Shown: positions 43,340 to 52,481 of the stretch, one piece after another
How the letters are laid out: every line of letters begins with the position of its first letter
How positions within the stretch are numbered: the stretch's first letter is position 1
Source of the DNA: CAIYZT01 sp031385445
GTDB lineage: Bacteria; Pseudomonadota; Alphaproteobacteria; Rhodobacterales; Rhodobacteraceae
DNA length: 64,000 nucleotides
Assembly (NCBI GenBank): GCA_031385445.1
Contig: JANNBM010000055.1
Coordinates: 1-64,000, forward strand
Direction of reading: 5' to 3'
The notes under the pieces: generated by a model
The model's input: the letters and a program-made list of their open reading frames with translations, nothing else
The model's database searches: none
What the model was told of the DNA's origin: nothing
Translations under genes and position numbers: made by a program

Positions 43340-45319
43340 ATGAACTTCCGCCTTGGCCAGGGGGCGATGTCCGCATTGGCATATGTGGCCGCAATTTGCG
43401 TTTTCATCCTGGTGGCGTGGGTTTCGGCGCTGCTGATCGAAAGCCGCTCGGCCACCGCTGTCAGCTCCCGGCTGTTGGCGGAGGGGTATAGCTGGGCCAT
43501 CGTCGATGCGAACGGCCTGCAAGTCACCCTGTCCGGCACCGCCCCGAACGAGGCGACGCGGTTTCGCGCGGTCAATCTGGCGGGATCGGTGGTCGACAGC
43601 ACCCGCGTGCGCGATCAGTTCGAAGTGACCCCCGCCGCCGCGACGCAGGCCCCGCGCTATTCCATCGAAATGCTGCGCAACGATGACGGAATTCAGGTGA
43701 TCGGCCTGTTGCCCGAAGGTGACGACCGGCAGGTTTTGACGGATACAGTCGCTGATCTGGCAGAGCCAGCCGCGATCTCGAACATGCTGGAGACAGCCGC
43801 CTATCCTGCCCCCGAAACATGGGCCCGCGCCTTTACCTTCGGGATTGGCGCGCTCAAAGCCTTGCCGCGCGCCAAAATTTCGGTGGTGGCCGATCAGGTG
43901 GCCGTGACGGCCATCGCGCGGTCTGAACAGGAAAAGCGTGATCTTGAATTGGTCCTGGCGGGACTGCGCCCCGAAGGGATCACTGTTTTGATCGACATCA
44001 CCGCGCCGCGCCCGGTTCTGACGCCCTTCACCCTGCGGTTCATCAAAGACGCAAGCGGCGCGCGGTTTGACGCCTGTTCAGCCGACAGCGAGCGCGCCAA
44101 GGCCGAGATCATGGCCGCCGCAACTGCCGCCGGCGCCAGCCCGGAAGCGGGCGCCTGTATCGTTGGCCTCGGCGTTCCCACGCCCAGCTGGTCAAAGGCG
44201 ACGGCGACGGGGATCGCGGCGGTGGCCACGCTTGGCGACGCCTCGATCACCTTTTCAGACGCTGATGTGACGCTGGAAGCGGGGACAGGCGTGACGCAAG
44301 ACAGCTTTGACCGCGTGGTGGGCGAATTGCGCTCGGCCTTGCCGGATGTGTTTTCGCTCGATGCCAAGCTGATCCGGGCCACAAGCGCGGATGTCGCCGG
44401 TCCGGTGGAGTTTACCGCGACCCTGACCGGCGCCACTGGCAAAGTGGAGTTGCGCGGGCGTTTGCCGGACGAGCGCGGCCAAGATGCAACCGAAAGTCTG
44501 GCCAAATCACTGTTCGGCTCCAGCAAGGTCTATCTGGCCACACGGCTGGACCCGGACCTGCCTGACGGCTGGCCCGTCCGGGTGATTGCCGGGCTGAAAT
44601 CGCTGGCAGAGCTGAGCGAGGGCACGCTTTTGGTGCGCCCTGATCTGGTTGAAGTGAAGGGCGTGACAGGCTCGACGCTGGCCAAAGCCAAGATCGCGCA
44701 AATCCTGTCTGATCAGCTGGGCAAGGGGCAGACCTTTCGCGTGACGGTCACGTATGACAAGGCGCTGGACCCGCTGGCGAGCCTGCCAACCCCGAACGCG
44801 TGCAACGACAGCGTTCAGGCGGTGCTGGCGGCAAACAAGTTCAAGTTCCCGCCCGGATCGGCCGAAATAGACGGTGAGGCGAGCAAGATCATCGGCATGA
44901 TCGAAAAAGCTTTGGACAAATGCGGCGCGGTAAAGTTTGAAATCGCCGGGCACACCGATGCCCAAGGCTCCGAGGGCGGCAATCTAGCTCTGTCACAGGC
45001 CCGTGCCGAGGCGGTGCTGGTGGCGCTGCAGGGGCGGCAAGTGGATGTCAGCGGCATGATTGCCAAAGGCTACGGCGAGGGAACCCCCGTGGCGGATAAT
45101 GGCACCGATGAAGGGCGCGAGGCCAACCGGCGGATCGAGTTTACCTTTACCAGTCCGGCGCCCGACACCAGCAGCGATGCCCCGACCGGCGCGGCGGCAA
45201 AGGCGGCGCCCGCTGCTCAAGACGAAGATCTGCCTGATTTCTCGGTCGATAAAAGCCCCTCTGTCGCGCCGACCGAAAAGACAGTCGCCCCCAAAGCCCG
45301 CGTCCAGAAAGAAGGCTAA
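43340..45319 (+). CDS. OmpA-domain envelope protein with BON-like repeats
   Basis: A protein of about 659 residues with one N-terminal membrane span (LAYVAAICVFILVAWVSALLI). Segments such as VTLSGTAPNEATRFRAVNLAGSVV and AKVELRG-like LTGATGKVELRGRLPDE resemble BON domains. The C-terminal OmpA-like peptidoglycan-binding domain includes FKFPPGSAEIDGEA, IAGHTDAQGSEGGNLALSQARAEAV and ANRRIEF. It links the inner membrane to peptidoglycan. The start is uncertain: ATG 43340, TTG 43307 or ATG 43367. Confidence 0.8.
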   Translation: MNFRLGQGAMSALAYVAAICVFILVAWVSALLIESRSATAVSSRLLAEGYSWAIVDANGLQVTLSGTAPNEATRFRAVNLAGSVVDSTRVRDQFEVTPAAATQAPRYSIEMLRNDDGIQVIGLLPEGDDRQVLTDTVADLAEPAAISNMLETAAYPAPETWARAFTFGIGALKALPRAKISVVADQVAVTAIARSEQEKRDLELVLAGLRPEGITVLIDITAPRPVLTPFTLRFIKDASGARFDACSADSERAKAEIMAAATAAGASPEAGACIVGLGVPTPSWSKATATGIAAVATLGDASITFSDADVTLEAGTGVTQDSFDRVVGELRSALPDVFSLDAKLIRATSADVAGPVEFTATLTGATGKVELRGRLPDERGQDATESLAKSLFGSSKVYLATRLDPDLPDGWPVRVIAGLKSLAELSEGTLLVRPDLVEVKGVTGSTLAKAKIAQILSDQLGKGQTFRVTVTYDKALDPLASLPTPNACNDSVQAVLAANKFKFPPGSAEIDGEASKIIGMIEKALDKCGAVKFEIAGHTDAQGSEGGNLALSQARAEAVLVALQGRQVDVSGMIAKGYGEGTPVADNGTDEGREANRRIEFTFTSPAPDTSSDAPTGAAAKAAPAAQDEDLPDFSVDKSPSVAPTEKTVAPKARVQKEG

Positions 45320-45322
45320 GAC

Positions 45323-45652
45323 ATGAACCGAACAGAATTTATCATCGCGACGGCCATCATCCTGCTTTTGGCGTTTGCGATGGGTTGGTTCACCTATTGG
45401 CTGGTGCACCGCTTTACCCGGGTGGCGGGCGGCGACATGGGCGAGATGGACAAGCTGGCGCAAAACCTGCACGAGGCCGAGGAAATGCGCGATCAGGCGA
45501 TCAGCTATTTCGAAAACCGCGAAGCCGAATTGATGAACCAGATCGCCCAGACCGAAGCCGAACTGCGCGCCGCGATGGAGGGTCTGCGCGATGCGCGCCA
45601 AGAGGCGGAAGAAATGCGCGCCTATATTGAACGGATGCATGGCCGGGGCTGA
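45323..45652 (+). CDS. Membrane-anchored coiled-coil protein (109 residues)
   Basis: One N-terminal helix (FIIATAIILLLAFAMGWFTYWLV) is followed by a highly charged heptad-like region rich in Glu, Ala and Met, very likely coiled coil. It starts 3 bases after the OmpA-domain gene, so the two products probably work together at the envelope. Confidence 0.75.
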   Translation: MNRTEFIIATAIILLLAFAMGWFTYWLVHRFTRVAGGDMGEMDKLAQNLHEAEEMRDQAISYFENREAELMNQIAQTEAELRAAMEGLRDARQEAEEMRAYIERMHGRG

Positions 45653-45693
45653 ACGGACCGCCTGGGTGCCGAGCCCGGGGCCATTGCCGTAAT

Positions 45694-46566
45694 TTATTCG
45701 GCGGCAATTCGGCCCAAATAGGTGCCGTAATCATTTTTGGCAAAGGCCTTGGCCTGCTTTTGCAAAATCGCCTTGTCGGTCCAGCCAGCGCGATAAGCGA
45801 TCTCGTCCGGGCTGCCAACCTGCAATCCTTGCCGCAGCTCCAGCGTGCGCACGAAATTGCCAGCGTCCAGAAGGCTGCCATGCGTGCCGGTGTCAAGCCA
45901 GGCAAATCCGCGGCCCATCCGCTCGATCTGCAGGTTGCCCTCTTTCAGATAAATCTCAAGCAGGTCGGTGATTTCCAACTCGCCGCGCGGCGACGGCTTG
46001 ACCTGACGCGCCAATTCGGGCGCGCGGGCGTCCAGAAAGTAAAGCCCGGTCACGGCATAGTTTGACGGCGGCACTTTGGGCTTTTCGACAATCGTGCTGA
46101 CGCGGCCTTCGCCGTCAAAGCCCACCACGCCATACCGTTCCGGGTCCGACACGCGGTAGCCGAACACCGTGCCGCCGCTTTGCCGCGCATCGGCGGAGGC
46201 CAGCATTTCGGAAAGGCCATGGCCGAAGAAGATGTTATCGCCCAGCACCATCGCCGAAGGCGCGCCGGCCAGAAAATCGTCGGCCAGAATATAGGCCTGC
46301 GCCAGACCGTCGGGTGAGGGCTGCGTGATATAGCTCAGCGAGATGCCCCATTGGCTGCCATCGCCCATCAGGCGTACGAACTGGCTTTGATCTTCGGGGG
46401 TGGTGATCACCGCAATCTCGCGAATGCCGGTCAGCATCAGCGCGGACAAAGGATAGTAAATCATCGGCTTGTCATAGACCGGCAACAGCTGCTTGGACAC
46501 GCCCATGGTGATCGGCCAAAGCCGGGTGCCAGAGCCGCCCGCCAGAATGATCCCTTTGCGTTGCAT
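45694..46566 (-). CDS. rmlA: Glucose-1-phosphate thymidylyltransferase
   Basis: A 290-residue enzyme that makes dTDP-glucose, the first step of dTDP-rhamnose synthesis. The nucleotide motif is GIILAGGSGTRLWPIT, followed by GVSKQLLPVYDKPMIYYPLS, GDNIFFGHGL and AWLDTGTHGSLLDA. AAGGAG lies before the GTG-ATG pair; the ATG at 46566 overlaps the rmlD stop. Last gene of the rmlC-rmlB-rmlD-rmlA operon. Confidence 0.95.
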   Translation of the reverse strand: MQRKGIILAGGSGTRLWPITMGVSKQLLPVYDKPMIYYPLSALMLTGIREIAVITTPEDQSQFVRLMGDGSQWGISLSYITQPSPDGLAQAYILADDFLAGAPSAMVLGDNIFFGHGLSEMLASADARQSGGTVFGYRVSDPERYGVVGFDGEGRVSTIVEKPKVPPSNYAVTGLYFLDARAPELARQVKPSPRGELEITDLLEIYLKEGNLQIERMGRGFAWLDTGTHGSLLDAGNFVRTLELRQGLQVGSPDEIAYRAGWTDKAILQKQAKAFAKNDYGTYLGRIAAE

Positions 46567-47417
46567 CACGTCAACTCCTTTACCAACATGACAAGTTCTC
46601 TTTTCCAGTCCGGCCGGTCAATCCCGAACGCCGCCTTTAGCGATGAACACGCCATCCGGCTGTTTGCGGGGCGTTTTGCCGGGGTTGGATAGGCGGATGT
46701 CGGAATATCGGTGATCTGGCACGGCAAAGCGGCCACGGCCATGATCTGCCGCGCGAAATCGGCCCAGGAGGTGTCAGGCGCGCCGCTGAAATGATGGGTG
46801 CCGCCGGGCTGGCCTTTGACCATCGCGCGGGCGCAGGTGAAAAGCGCGTCCGCGATGGCCGAAGCCGGCGTGGGCCCGCCGATTTGATCGGCCACCACGG
46901 TCAGCGAAGCGCGTTCGCGACCAAGCCGCAGCATGGTCTTGACGAAATTCGCGCCATGCGCCGACACCACCCAAGACGTGCGCAGGATAAGCGAATTGCC
47001 CCCTGCCGCACGCACGCCCTGCTCGCCCGCGAGTTTGGAGCGCCCGTAAGCCCCCAAGGGGCCAGGGAGCTGATCGGGGGTGAAGGGGGCGGTGCCCGCG
47101 CCATCAAAAACGTAATCGGTTGAAAGGTGCAAAAACGGCAGTCCGCGCGCGGCGCAGGCCCGTGCCATCGCGGCGGGCGCAGCGCCATTTACCACCGTCG
47201 CGGCAGTCTCCTCCGCCTCGGCCTTGTCCACAGCGGTCCAGGCGGCGGCGTTGATCACCGCATCTGCGTCCGCCGCCATCACAGCAGCAGCGCAAGCGGC
47301 AGGGTCTGTCAGATCGGCTTCGGCCCGGCTTAAAAACTGCGCGCTGACATCCGGCGGCAACCGCCGCGCCAATTCCCGCGCCACCTGCCCTGTTTGTCCG
47401 AAAATCAGCAGCTTCAC
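46566..47417 (-). CDS. rmlD: dTDP-4-dehydrorhamnose reductase
   Basis: A 283-residue short-chain dehydrogenase for the last step to dTDP-L-rhamnose. The N-terminal nucleotide site is FGQTGQVARELARRL, the active site STDYVFDG and YGRSKLAGE (YxxxK). The start is a GTG overlapping the rmlB stop (GTGA). Confidence 0.94.
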   Translation of the reverse strand: MKLLIFGQTGQVARELARRLPPDVSAQFLSRAEADLTDPAACAAAVMAADADAVINAAAWTAVDKAEAEETAATVVNGAAPAAMARACAARGLPFLHLSTDYVFDGAGTAPFTPDQLPGPLGAYGRSKLAGEQGVRAAGGNSLILRTSWVVSAHGANFVKTMLRLGRERASLTVVADQIGGPTPASAIADALFTCARAMVKGQPGGTHHFSGAPDTSWADFARQIMAVAALPCQITDIPTSAYPTPAKRPANSRMACSSLKAAFGIDRPDWKRELVMLVKELT

Positions 47418-48454
47418 GCTTTGACCCCCAGCCGCACCCCAACCCCGGCGCGCGATTGCAGCGGTTTCCACCACGCCTCGTTGTCCAGATACCATTGGAC
47501 GGTCTTTTCAAGCCCCTGTTCAACCGTCACGCTTGGCCGCCAGCCCAGCTCGTCGCGGATGCGCGAGGGATCGATGGCATAGCGCGCGTCATGGCCGGGG
47601 CGGTCGGTGACATAGGTGATCTGATCGGCATAGGGTCGCGATTTCGGCCTTTTCTGGTCCAGGATCGCGCAGATCGTCGTCACCAGATCGATGTTGCGCC
47701 GCTCATTCTCGCCGCCGATGTTATAGCTGCGCCCCAGGACGCCCTTTTGCACCACAAGCAGCAGCGCGTCGGCGTGATCTTCGACATAAAGCCAGTCGCG
47801 CACGTTCAGGCCCGCGCCGTAAACCGGGATCGGCTTGCCCGCAAGCGCGTTCAGAATTGCCACCGGGACCAGCTTTTCAGGGAAATGGAACGGCCCGTAA
47901 TTGTTGGAACAATTGGTTAGAACGACGGGCAGGCCATAGGTTTCGTGCCAGGCGCGCACTAGGTGGTCACTGGCGGCTTTGGACGCCGAATAGGGGCTGC
48001 GCGGATCATAGGGCGTGTCTTCGGTGAACTGCCCCGTCGCGCCGAGCGAGCCGAACACCTCATCGGTCGAGATGTGGTGAAAGCGGAAACTTTCAGGTTT
48101 GCCCCTGCCCTGCCAATAGGCGCGGGCGGCTTCGAGCATGGTATAGGTGCCGTTGATATTGGTCAGGATGAAATCCCCCGGCCCGTCGATGGACCGGTCC
48201 ACATGGCTTTCGGCGGCCAGATGCATCACCGCATCGGGGCGGTGGAGGCTGAAAACCTCGTCCAGCCGGGCGCGGTCGCGGATATCGGCCTGCTCGAACG
48301 AATAAAGGTTCGAGCCGGAAACCGAAGCCACGTTTTCCGCGCAGGCGGCATAGGTCATGGCGTCAAGGTTGATCACCTCATGCCCGCGTGCGACCGCAAG
48401 GCGCACCACCGCCGATCCGATAAAACCTGCGCCGCCCGTGACCAAAAGTTTCAA
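47414..48454 (-). CDS. rmlB: dTDP-glucose 4,6-dehydratase
   Basis: A 346-residue NAD-dependent SDR enzyme, second step of the pathway. Motifs are TGGAGFIGSAVVR at the start, HLAAESHVDRSIDGP, HISTDEVFGSLG and YSASKAASDHLVRA (catalytic Tyr and Lys). The start overlaps the rmlC stop by ATGA. Confidence 0.96.
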   Translation of the reverse strand: MKLLVTGGAGFIGSAVVRLAVARGHEVINLDAMTYAACAENVASVSGSNLYSFEQADIRDRARLDEVFSLHRPDAVMHLAAESHVDRSIDGPGDFILTNINGTYTMLEAARAYWQGRGKPESFRFHHISTDEVFGSLGATGQFTEDTPYDPRSPYSASKAASDHLVRAWHETYGLPVVLTNCSNNYGPFHFPEKLVPVAILNALAGKPIPVYGAGLNVRDWLYVEDHADALLLVVQKGVLGRSYNIGGENERRNIDLVTTICAILDQKRPKSRPYADQITYVTDRPGHDARYAIDPSRIRDELGWRPSVTVEQGLEKTVQWYLDNEAWWKPLQSRAGVGVRLGVKA

Positions 48455-49017
48455 TGCGAACCCTCGTACACAAACGGGCTTTGATAATCGCGCAGCAGGC
48501 GCGCAACCATATCTTTGGCCGACAAAACCGGAGCATCGGTCAGCCCCCAGTCCACGGCGATATCAGGATCGTCCCATCGGATACCGGCATCACATTCGGG
48601 TGCGTAAACATCGGTGCATTTGTACTGCACTTCGGTGTTTTCCGCCCGCGTCACAAAGCCATGCAAAAAGCCTTTGGGCACGAAAAGCTGCTTGCCGTTC
48701 TGCGCGCTCAACTCCACCCCGACCCATTTGCCATAGGCCGGACTGCCAACGCGGATATCGACGGCGACGTCAAGGATCACGCCCTTGGAACAACGCACCA
48801 ACTTGTCCTGCGCATGGGGCGGGGTTTGAAAATGCAGGCCCCGCAGCGTGCCGGTTTTGGCCGACATCGAATGATTGTCCTGCACAAAGGCCGCCGACAG
48901 ACCCGCCGCCGCTGCGCGCTGCGCATTATAGGTTTCGACAAACCAGCCCCGGTCATCGCCAAACCGCTGCGGCGTCAGCACGACCACGTCTGGTAAAATT
49001 GTTTGTTCAATCAACAT
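48451..49017 (-). CDS. rmlC: dTDP-4-dehydrorhamnose 3,5-epimerase
   Basis: The 188-residue cupin epimerase of the pathway and first gene of the operon. The signature is FVQDNHSMSAKTGTLRGLHFQTPPHAQDKLVR with catalytic His residues, and GFLHGFVT follows. The ATG at 49017 has GAGG about 10 bases upstream; a longer start at 49047 is possible. Confidence 0.94.
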   Translation of the reverse strand: MLIEQTILPDVVVLTPQRFGDDRGWFVETYNAQRAAAAGLSAAFVQDNHSMSAKTGTLRGLHFQTPPHAQDKLVRCSKGVILDVAVDIRVGSPAYGKWVGVELSAQNGKQLFVPKGFLHGFVTRAENTEVQYKCTDVYAPECDAGIRWDDPDIAVDWGLTDAPVLSAKDMVARLLRDYQSPFVYEGSH

Positions 49018-49315
49018 CTGGCCCGCCTCAAAAAGCCGTTCATCCATTGATCATGTTCAAAATGAAGTCAATCGGGTTTGCCCATAAAATCATCCCGCCA
49101 ACCCTGAGGCCAACCCGCCTCAAAGCCTGATGAATGCGGTCATTGAAAGGTCCCGGCACGGCATTGGTTTGCGCGCAGGGGCGGCCACCAGCGCCGCCGC
49201 GACGGCAGCGCTTTTGGCACAGCGGTGCCGATGGGCGAAACGAAGCGCAAAGGCCCCTTCAAATCCCGCGCTTTGCGCGCCATATAAGGAAAAAGCTTTT
49301 GCTGAGGACAAAGAC

Positions 49316-50242
49316 ATGTTTGGCATCACCGACACACCCGCCGCACCCGCAGCCGACCCGATCCCCGATCTGATCAAGGACGGGTCCGAGGCAACCTTTA
49401 TGGCCGATGTGATCGAGCCTTCAAAGACCGTTCCCGTGATCGTGGATTTCTGGGCGCCGTGGTGCGGGCCGTGCAAAACGCTTGGCCCCGCGCTTGAGGC
49501 GGCGGTGACGGCGGCCAAGGGCGCGGTTCGGATGGTCAAGATCAACGTCGATGAAAATAAGGCGCTTGCCGGGCAGTTGCGCATTCAGTCGATCCCGACG
49601 GTCTATGCCTTTTTCAACGGTCAGCCGGTGGACGGCTTTCAGGGCGCGGTGCCCGGCTCGCAGATCAAGGCTTTTGTGGATACGCTGATCAAGATGGGTC
49701 CGGGTGTTCCCGATGGCGGGCTTGGCGAAGCGTTGGAAGCGGCCGAGCAGATGCTGGATGAAGGCGCCTTTGCCGACGCCGCCGAAACCTTCGCGGCGAT
49801 TTTGGAAGAAGAGCCGGAAAATGCGGCGGCCTATGGCGGGATGATCCGCAGTTTTATCGGCCTCGGTCAGCTGACCGAAGCCGAAGCTTTTGCCGCCGCC
49901 GTGCCCGCGAAAATTGCTGGTGCCAAAGAGGTGGAGGCCGCGCTTGCCCAGATCGAACTGGCCCGTCAGGCCGCAAAGGCCGGCCCGGTGGACGATCTGC
50001 GCGCGGCGCTGGCGCGGGATCCGGCGGACCGTCAGGTGATGTTCGATCTGTCGGCCGCCCAGCATGCCACGGGCGATATCGAAGGCGCGGTTGCCACGCT
50101 TCTGGACCTGTTCAAGCTGGACCGCGAGTGGAACAATGGCGCGGCTCGGGCGCAACTGTTCATCATTTTCGACGCGCTGAAGCCCCAGGACCCGATTGTG
50201 CTAACTGGGCGGCGGCGGCTTTCATCCATGATCTTTGCCTAA
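49316..50242 (+). CDS. cnoX: Thioredoxin-TPR protein, CnoX/YbbN type
   Basis: The 308-residue protein has an N-terminal thioredoxin domain with the active site WAPWCGPCKTLGP (about residues 47-57) and cis-proline region QSIPTVYAFF. The C-terminal half is made of TPR-like helices (ALEAAEQMLDEGAFADAAETF). CnoX proteins are chaperedoxins that protect substrates against hypochlorous or oxidative damage and hand them to GroEL. A WCGPC site means redox activity is kept, unlike E. coli YbbN. Confidence 0.88.
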   Translation: MFGITDTPAAPAADPIPDLIKDGSEATFMADVIEPSKTVPVIVDFWAPWCGPCKTLGPALEAAVTAAKGAVRMVKINVDENKALAGQLRIQSIPTVYAFFNGQPVDGFQGAVPGSQIKAFVDTLIKMGPGVPDGGLGEALEAAEQMLDEGAFADAAETFAAILEEEPENAAAYGGMIRSFIGLGQLTEAEAFAAAVPAKIAGAKEVEAALAQIELARQAAKAGPVDDLRAALARDPADRQVMFDLSAAQHATGDIEGAVATLLDLFKLDREWNNGAARAQLFIIFDALKPQDPIVLTGRRRLSSMIFA

Positions 50243-50269
50243 ACGCGCAATCGGCCTAGGTAACGCAGC

Positions 50270-50908
50270 ATGAAAATTCAGGATTTGCCCGCCGTCATTG
50301 CCGTGTTCCCGCTGCCCGGCGCGCTGCTTTTGCCGCGCGCCCGCTTGCCGTTGCATCTGTTCGAGCCGCGTTATGTCGCGATGCTGGAAGATTGCATGAA
50401 ATCGCCGGATCGGTTGATCGGGATGATCCAGACCGCAGGTGCCGAGGGCAGCCGTCTGGCCGCGATCGGTTGTGCGGGGCGGCTGACCTCTTTTTCGGAA
50501 ACGGACGACGGGCGGTATATGATCACGCTGACCGGCGTGTCGCGGTTTCGTTTGGGCGAAGAGGTGGAGGGGTTCACGCCGTTCCGCCGGTTCAACGTGG
50601 ACTGGCAAGCTTTCAGGCGTGACCGCGCCCGCGAAGACGAGACGGATCCAAGCCTTGACCGCAAATCGTTTCTGGCGCTGCTGTCGCGCTTTTTTGAGGC
50701 GCGGCAGCTGGGTGTCGATTGGCAGAACCTGTCCAAGGCCGATCCTGAATTGCTGATCAACGCGCTGTCGATGCTGCTGCCCCTGCCGCCCGAAGACAAG
50801 CAGGCGCTGCTTGAAGCGCCCAATCTGACCGACAGGCGGCAAACCCTGACCGCGCTGATCGAGTTTGCCCTGCACCGGGGCGACGACGGAGACGAGATGA
50901 TGCAATGA
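50270..50908 (+). CDS. LON N-terminal-domain protein
   Basis: A 212-residue stand-alone LON substrate-binding (N) domain: IAVFPLPGALLLPRARLPLHLFEPRYVAML and a closing QALLEAPNLTDRRQTLTALIEF. No ATPase or protease domain is present, so it is not a protease itself. It overlaps the Trm112-like gene by ATGA. Confidence 0.9.
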   Translation: MKIQDLPAVIAVFPLPGALLLPRARLPLHLFEPRYVAMLEDCMKSPDRLIGMIQTAGAEGSRLAAIGCAGRLTSFSETDDGRYMITLTGVSRFRLGEEVEGFTPFRRFNVDWQAFRRDRAREDETDPSLDRKSFLALLSRFFEARQLGVDWQNLSKADPELLINALSMLLPLPPEDKQALLEAPNLTDRRQTLTALIEFALHRGDDGDEMMQ

Positions 50909-51090
50909 CCCTTGACGCCCCCGCCTTTGACCGCCGGATGCTTGAGGCGCTGATTTGCCCGGTGTCGCAGGGCCCGCTCAGCTGGAACGCGGACCGTGCC
51001 GAGCTTGTTTCCAAATTGGCAAAGCTGGCTTTTCCGGTGCGGGACGGCATCCCGATCATGCTGCTCAGCGAAGCGCGGGCGCTGGAATAG
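50905..51090 (+). CDS. Trm112-like / UPF0434 protein
   Basis: This 61-residue protein has the family pattern LEALICPVSQGPL at the start and FPVRDGIPIMLLSEAR at the end. Of the zinc cysteines in some relatives only one is seen, so it may not bind zinc. It is translationally coupled to the LON-domain gene. Confidence 0.88.
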   Translation: MTLDAPAFDRRMLEALICPVSQGPLSWNADRAELVSKLAKLAFPVRDGIPIMLLSEARALE

Positions 51091-51214
51091 GCGCGGCCAA
51101 CGCTGGCCCGTTCAGCCCGAGCTTTTTCCTTCGCCCCAAGACATGGGCTGCGTCGGTCCAGACGGCGCCCGTCAGCATATTTCCGGTTCCGCAGGCCCGC
51201 CATCGGTTTGATCG

Positions 51215-51242
51215 TTGACGAACATATGCAGAACACTACATT
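51215..51242 (+). promoter_or_regulatory. SOS-type promoter: LexA box between -35 and -10
   Basis: TTGACG (51215-51220), a 16-base spacer and TACATT (51237-51242) form a promoter. Over it lies GAAC-ATATGCA-GAAC (51220-51234), the GAAC-N7-GAAC direct repeat known as the LexA site in alphaproteobacteria. The expected transcription start is at or next to ATG 51249, so the message is probably leaderless; no ribosome site is seen before that ATG. Confidence 0.7.
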
Positions 51243-51248
51243 GGGTTT

Positions 51249-52481
51249 ATGGCAACCATGACCCTGCAAAACAAACTTGCGATCCTGTCGGATGCGGCGA
51301 AATACGACGCTTCCTGCGCCTCGTCAGGGGGCGAGCGGCGCGATTCGAGCAAAGGCGGCATCGGGTCGTCAGGCGGCAGCGGCATCTGTCATGCCTATAC
51401 GCCCGACGGGCGCTGCATCTCTTTGCTGAAGATTTTGATGACCAATTTCTGCATCTTTGATTGCGCCTATTGCATCAACCGGGTGTCGTCCAACGTCGAG
51501 CGGGCGCGGTTTTCGGTCGAAGAAGTGGTGACGCTGACGCTGGAATTTTATCGGCGCAACTATATCGAAGGGTTGTTCCTGTCGTCCGGCATCATCCGCT
51601 CGCCCGATCAGACCATGGCCGACATGGTGCGCATCGCGCAGACCTTGCGGCAGGACCACGGGTTTCGCGGCTATATCCATCTGAAGACCATCCCTGACGC
51701 ATCGCCCGACCTGATCCGTCAGGCGGGGCTTTATGCCGACCGACTGTCGATCAACGTAGAACTGCCGCAGGATGCGTCCTTGCGTAAACTCGCGCCGGAA
51801 AAGCGGCCGGAAACAATCCGCGCCAGCATGGCGCAGGTCCGGCTGGAGGGGGAGGCGGCGAAAGACGTCTCGCATACCGGCAAAAAAGCGCCGCGCTTTG
51901 CGCCTGCCGGGCAAAGCACACAGATGATCATTGGCGCGGACGACACCGATGATGTGACCATCCTGACCAGCGCAACCCGGCTTTACAGCGGGTACAAACT
52001 GCGCCGGGTTTATTACTCCGCCTTTTCGCCGATCCCCGATGCCTCGGCGCTGCTGCCGCTGATCCAACCGCCCCTGCTGCGCGAGCATCGGCTTTATCAG
52101 GCCGATTGGTTGCTGCGGTTTTACGGGTTCAGCGCCGAAGAAATTGCGACCGGCGCCACCGCTGGCCATCTGGACCTTGACCTTGATCCCAAGCTGGCCT
52201 GGGCGTTGCAGCACCGTGGGCAGTTTCCACTGGATGTGAACAAGGCTACGAAAGAGATGTTGCTGCGTGTGCCCGGTTTTGGCACCAAAACGGTCGAGCG
52301 GATCATCGCCGCCCGCCGCAACCGCGCCCTGCGCTATGAAGATCTGGTGCGCATCGGGGCGCTGATGAAAAAGGCCAAAGCTTTTGTCAGCCTGCCGGGC
52401 TGGACCCCCGGCGCGATGACCGACAGCCCCGATTTGCGCGCCCGATTTGCCCCGCCGCCCGTGCAGTTGCGCCTGTTGTGA
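51249..52481 (+). CDS. Radical-SAM protein linked to uracil-DNA glycosylase (putative DNA modification/repair)
   Basis: The 410-residue protein carries the radical SAM cluster motif C68-x3-C72-x2-C75 (FCIFDCAYCINR). The core barrel follows with FLSSGIIRSPDQTM and GYIHLKTIPDAS. At the C-terminus a helix-hairpin-helix motif (LDVNKATKEMLLRVPGFGTKTVERI) suggests DNA binding. This family is recurrently paired with the UdgX-type gene, as here by a GTGA overlap. The reaction is not known. A LexA-type box sits over its promoter. Confidence 0.85.
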   Translation: MATMTLQNKLAILSDAAKYDASCASSGGERRDSSKGGIGSSGGSGICHAYTPDGRCISLLKILMTNFCIFDCAYCINRVSSNVERARFSVEEVVTLTLEFYRRNYIEGLFLSSGIIRSPDQTMADMVRIAQTLRQDHGFRGYIHLKTIPDASPDLIRQAGLYADRLSINVELPQDASLRKLAPEKRPETIRASMAQVRLEGEAAKDVSHTGKKAPRFAPAGQSTQMIIGADDTDDVTILTSATRLYSGYKLRRVYYSAFSPIPDASALLPLIQPPLLREHRLYQADWLLRFYGFSAEEIATGATAGHLDLDLDPKLAWALQHRGQFPLDVNKATKEMLLRVPGFGTKTVERIIAARRNRALRYEDLVRIGALMKKAKAFVSLPGWTPGAMTDSPDLRARFAPPPVQLRLL

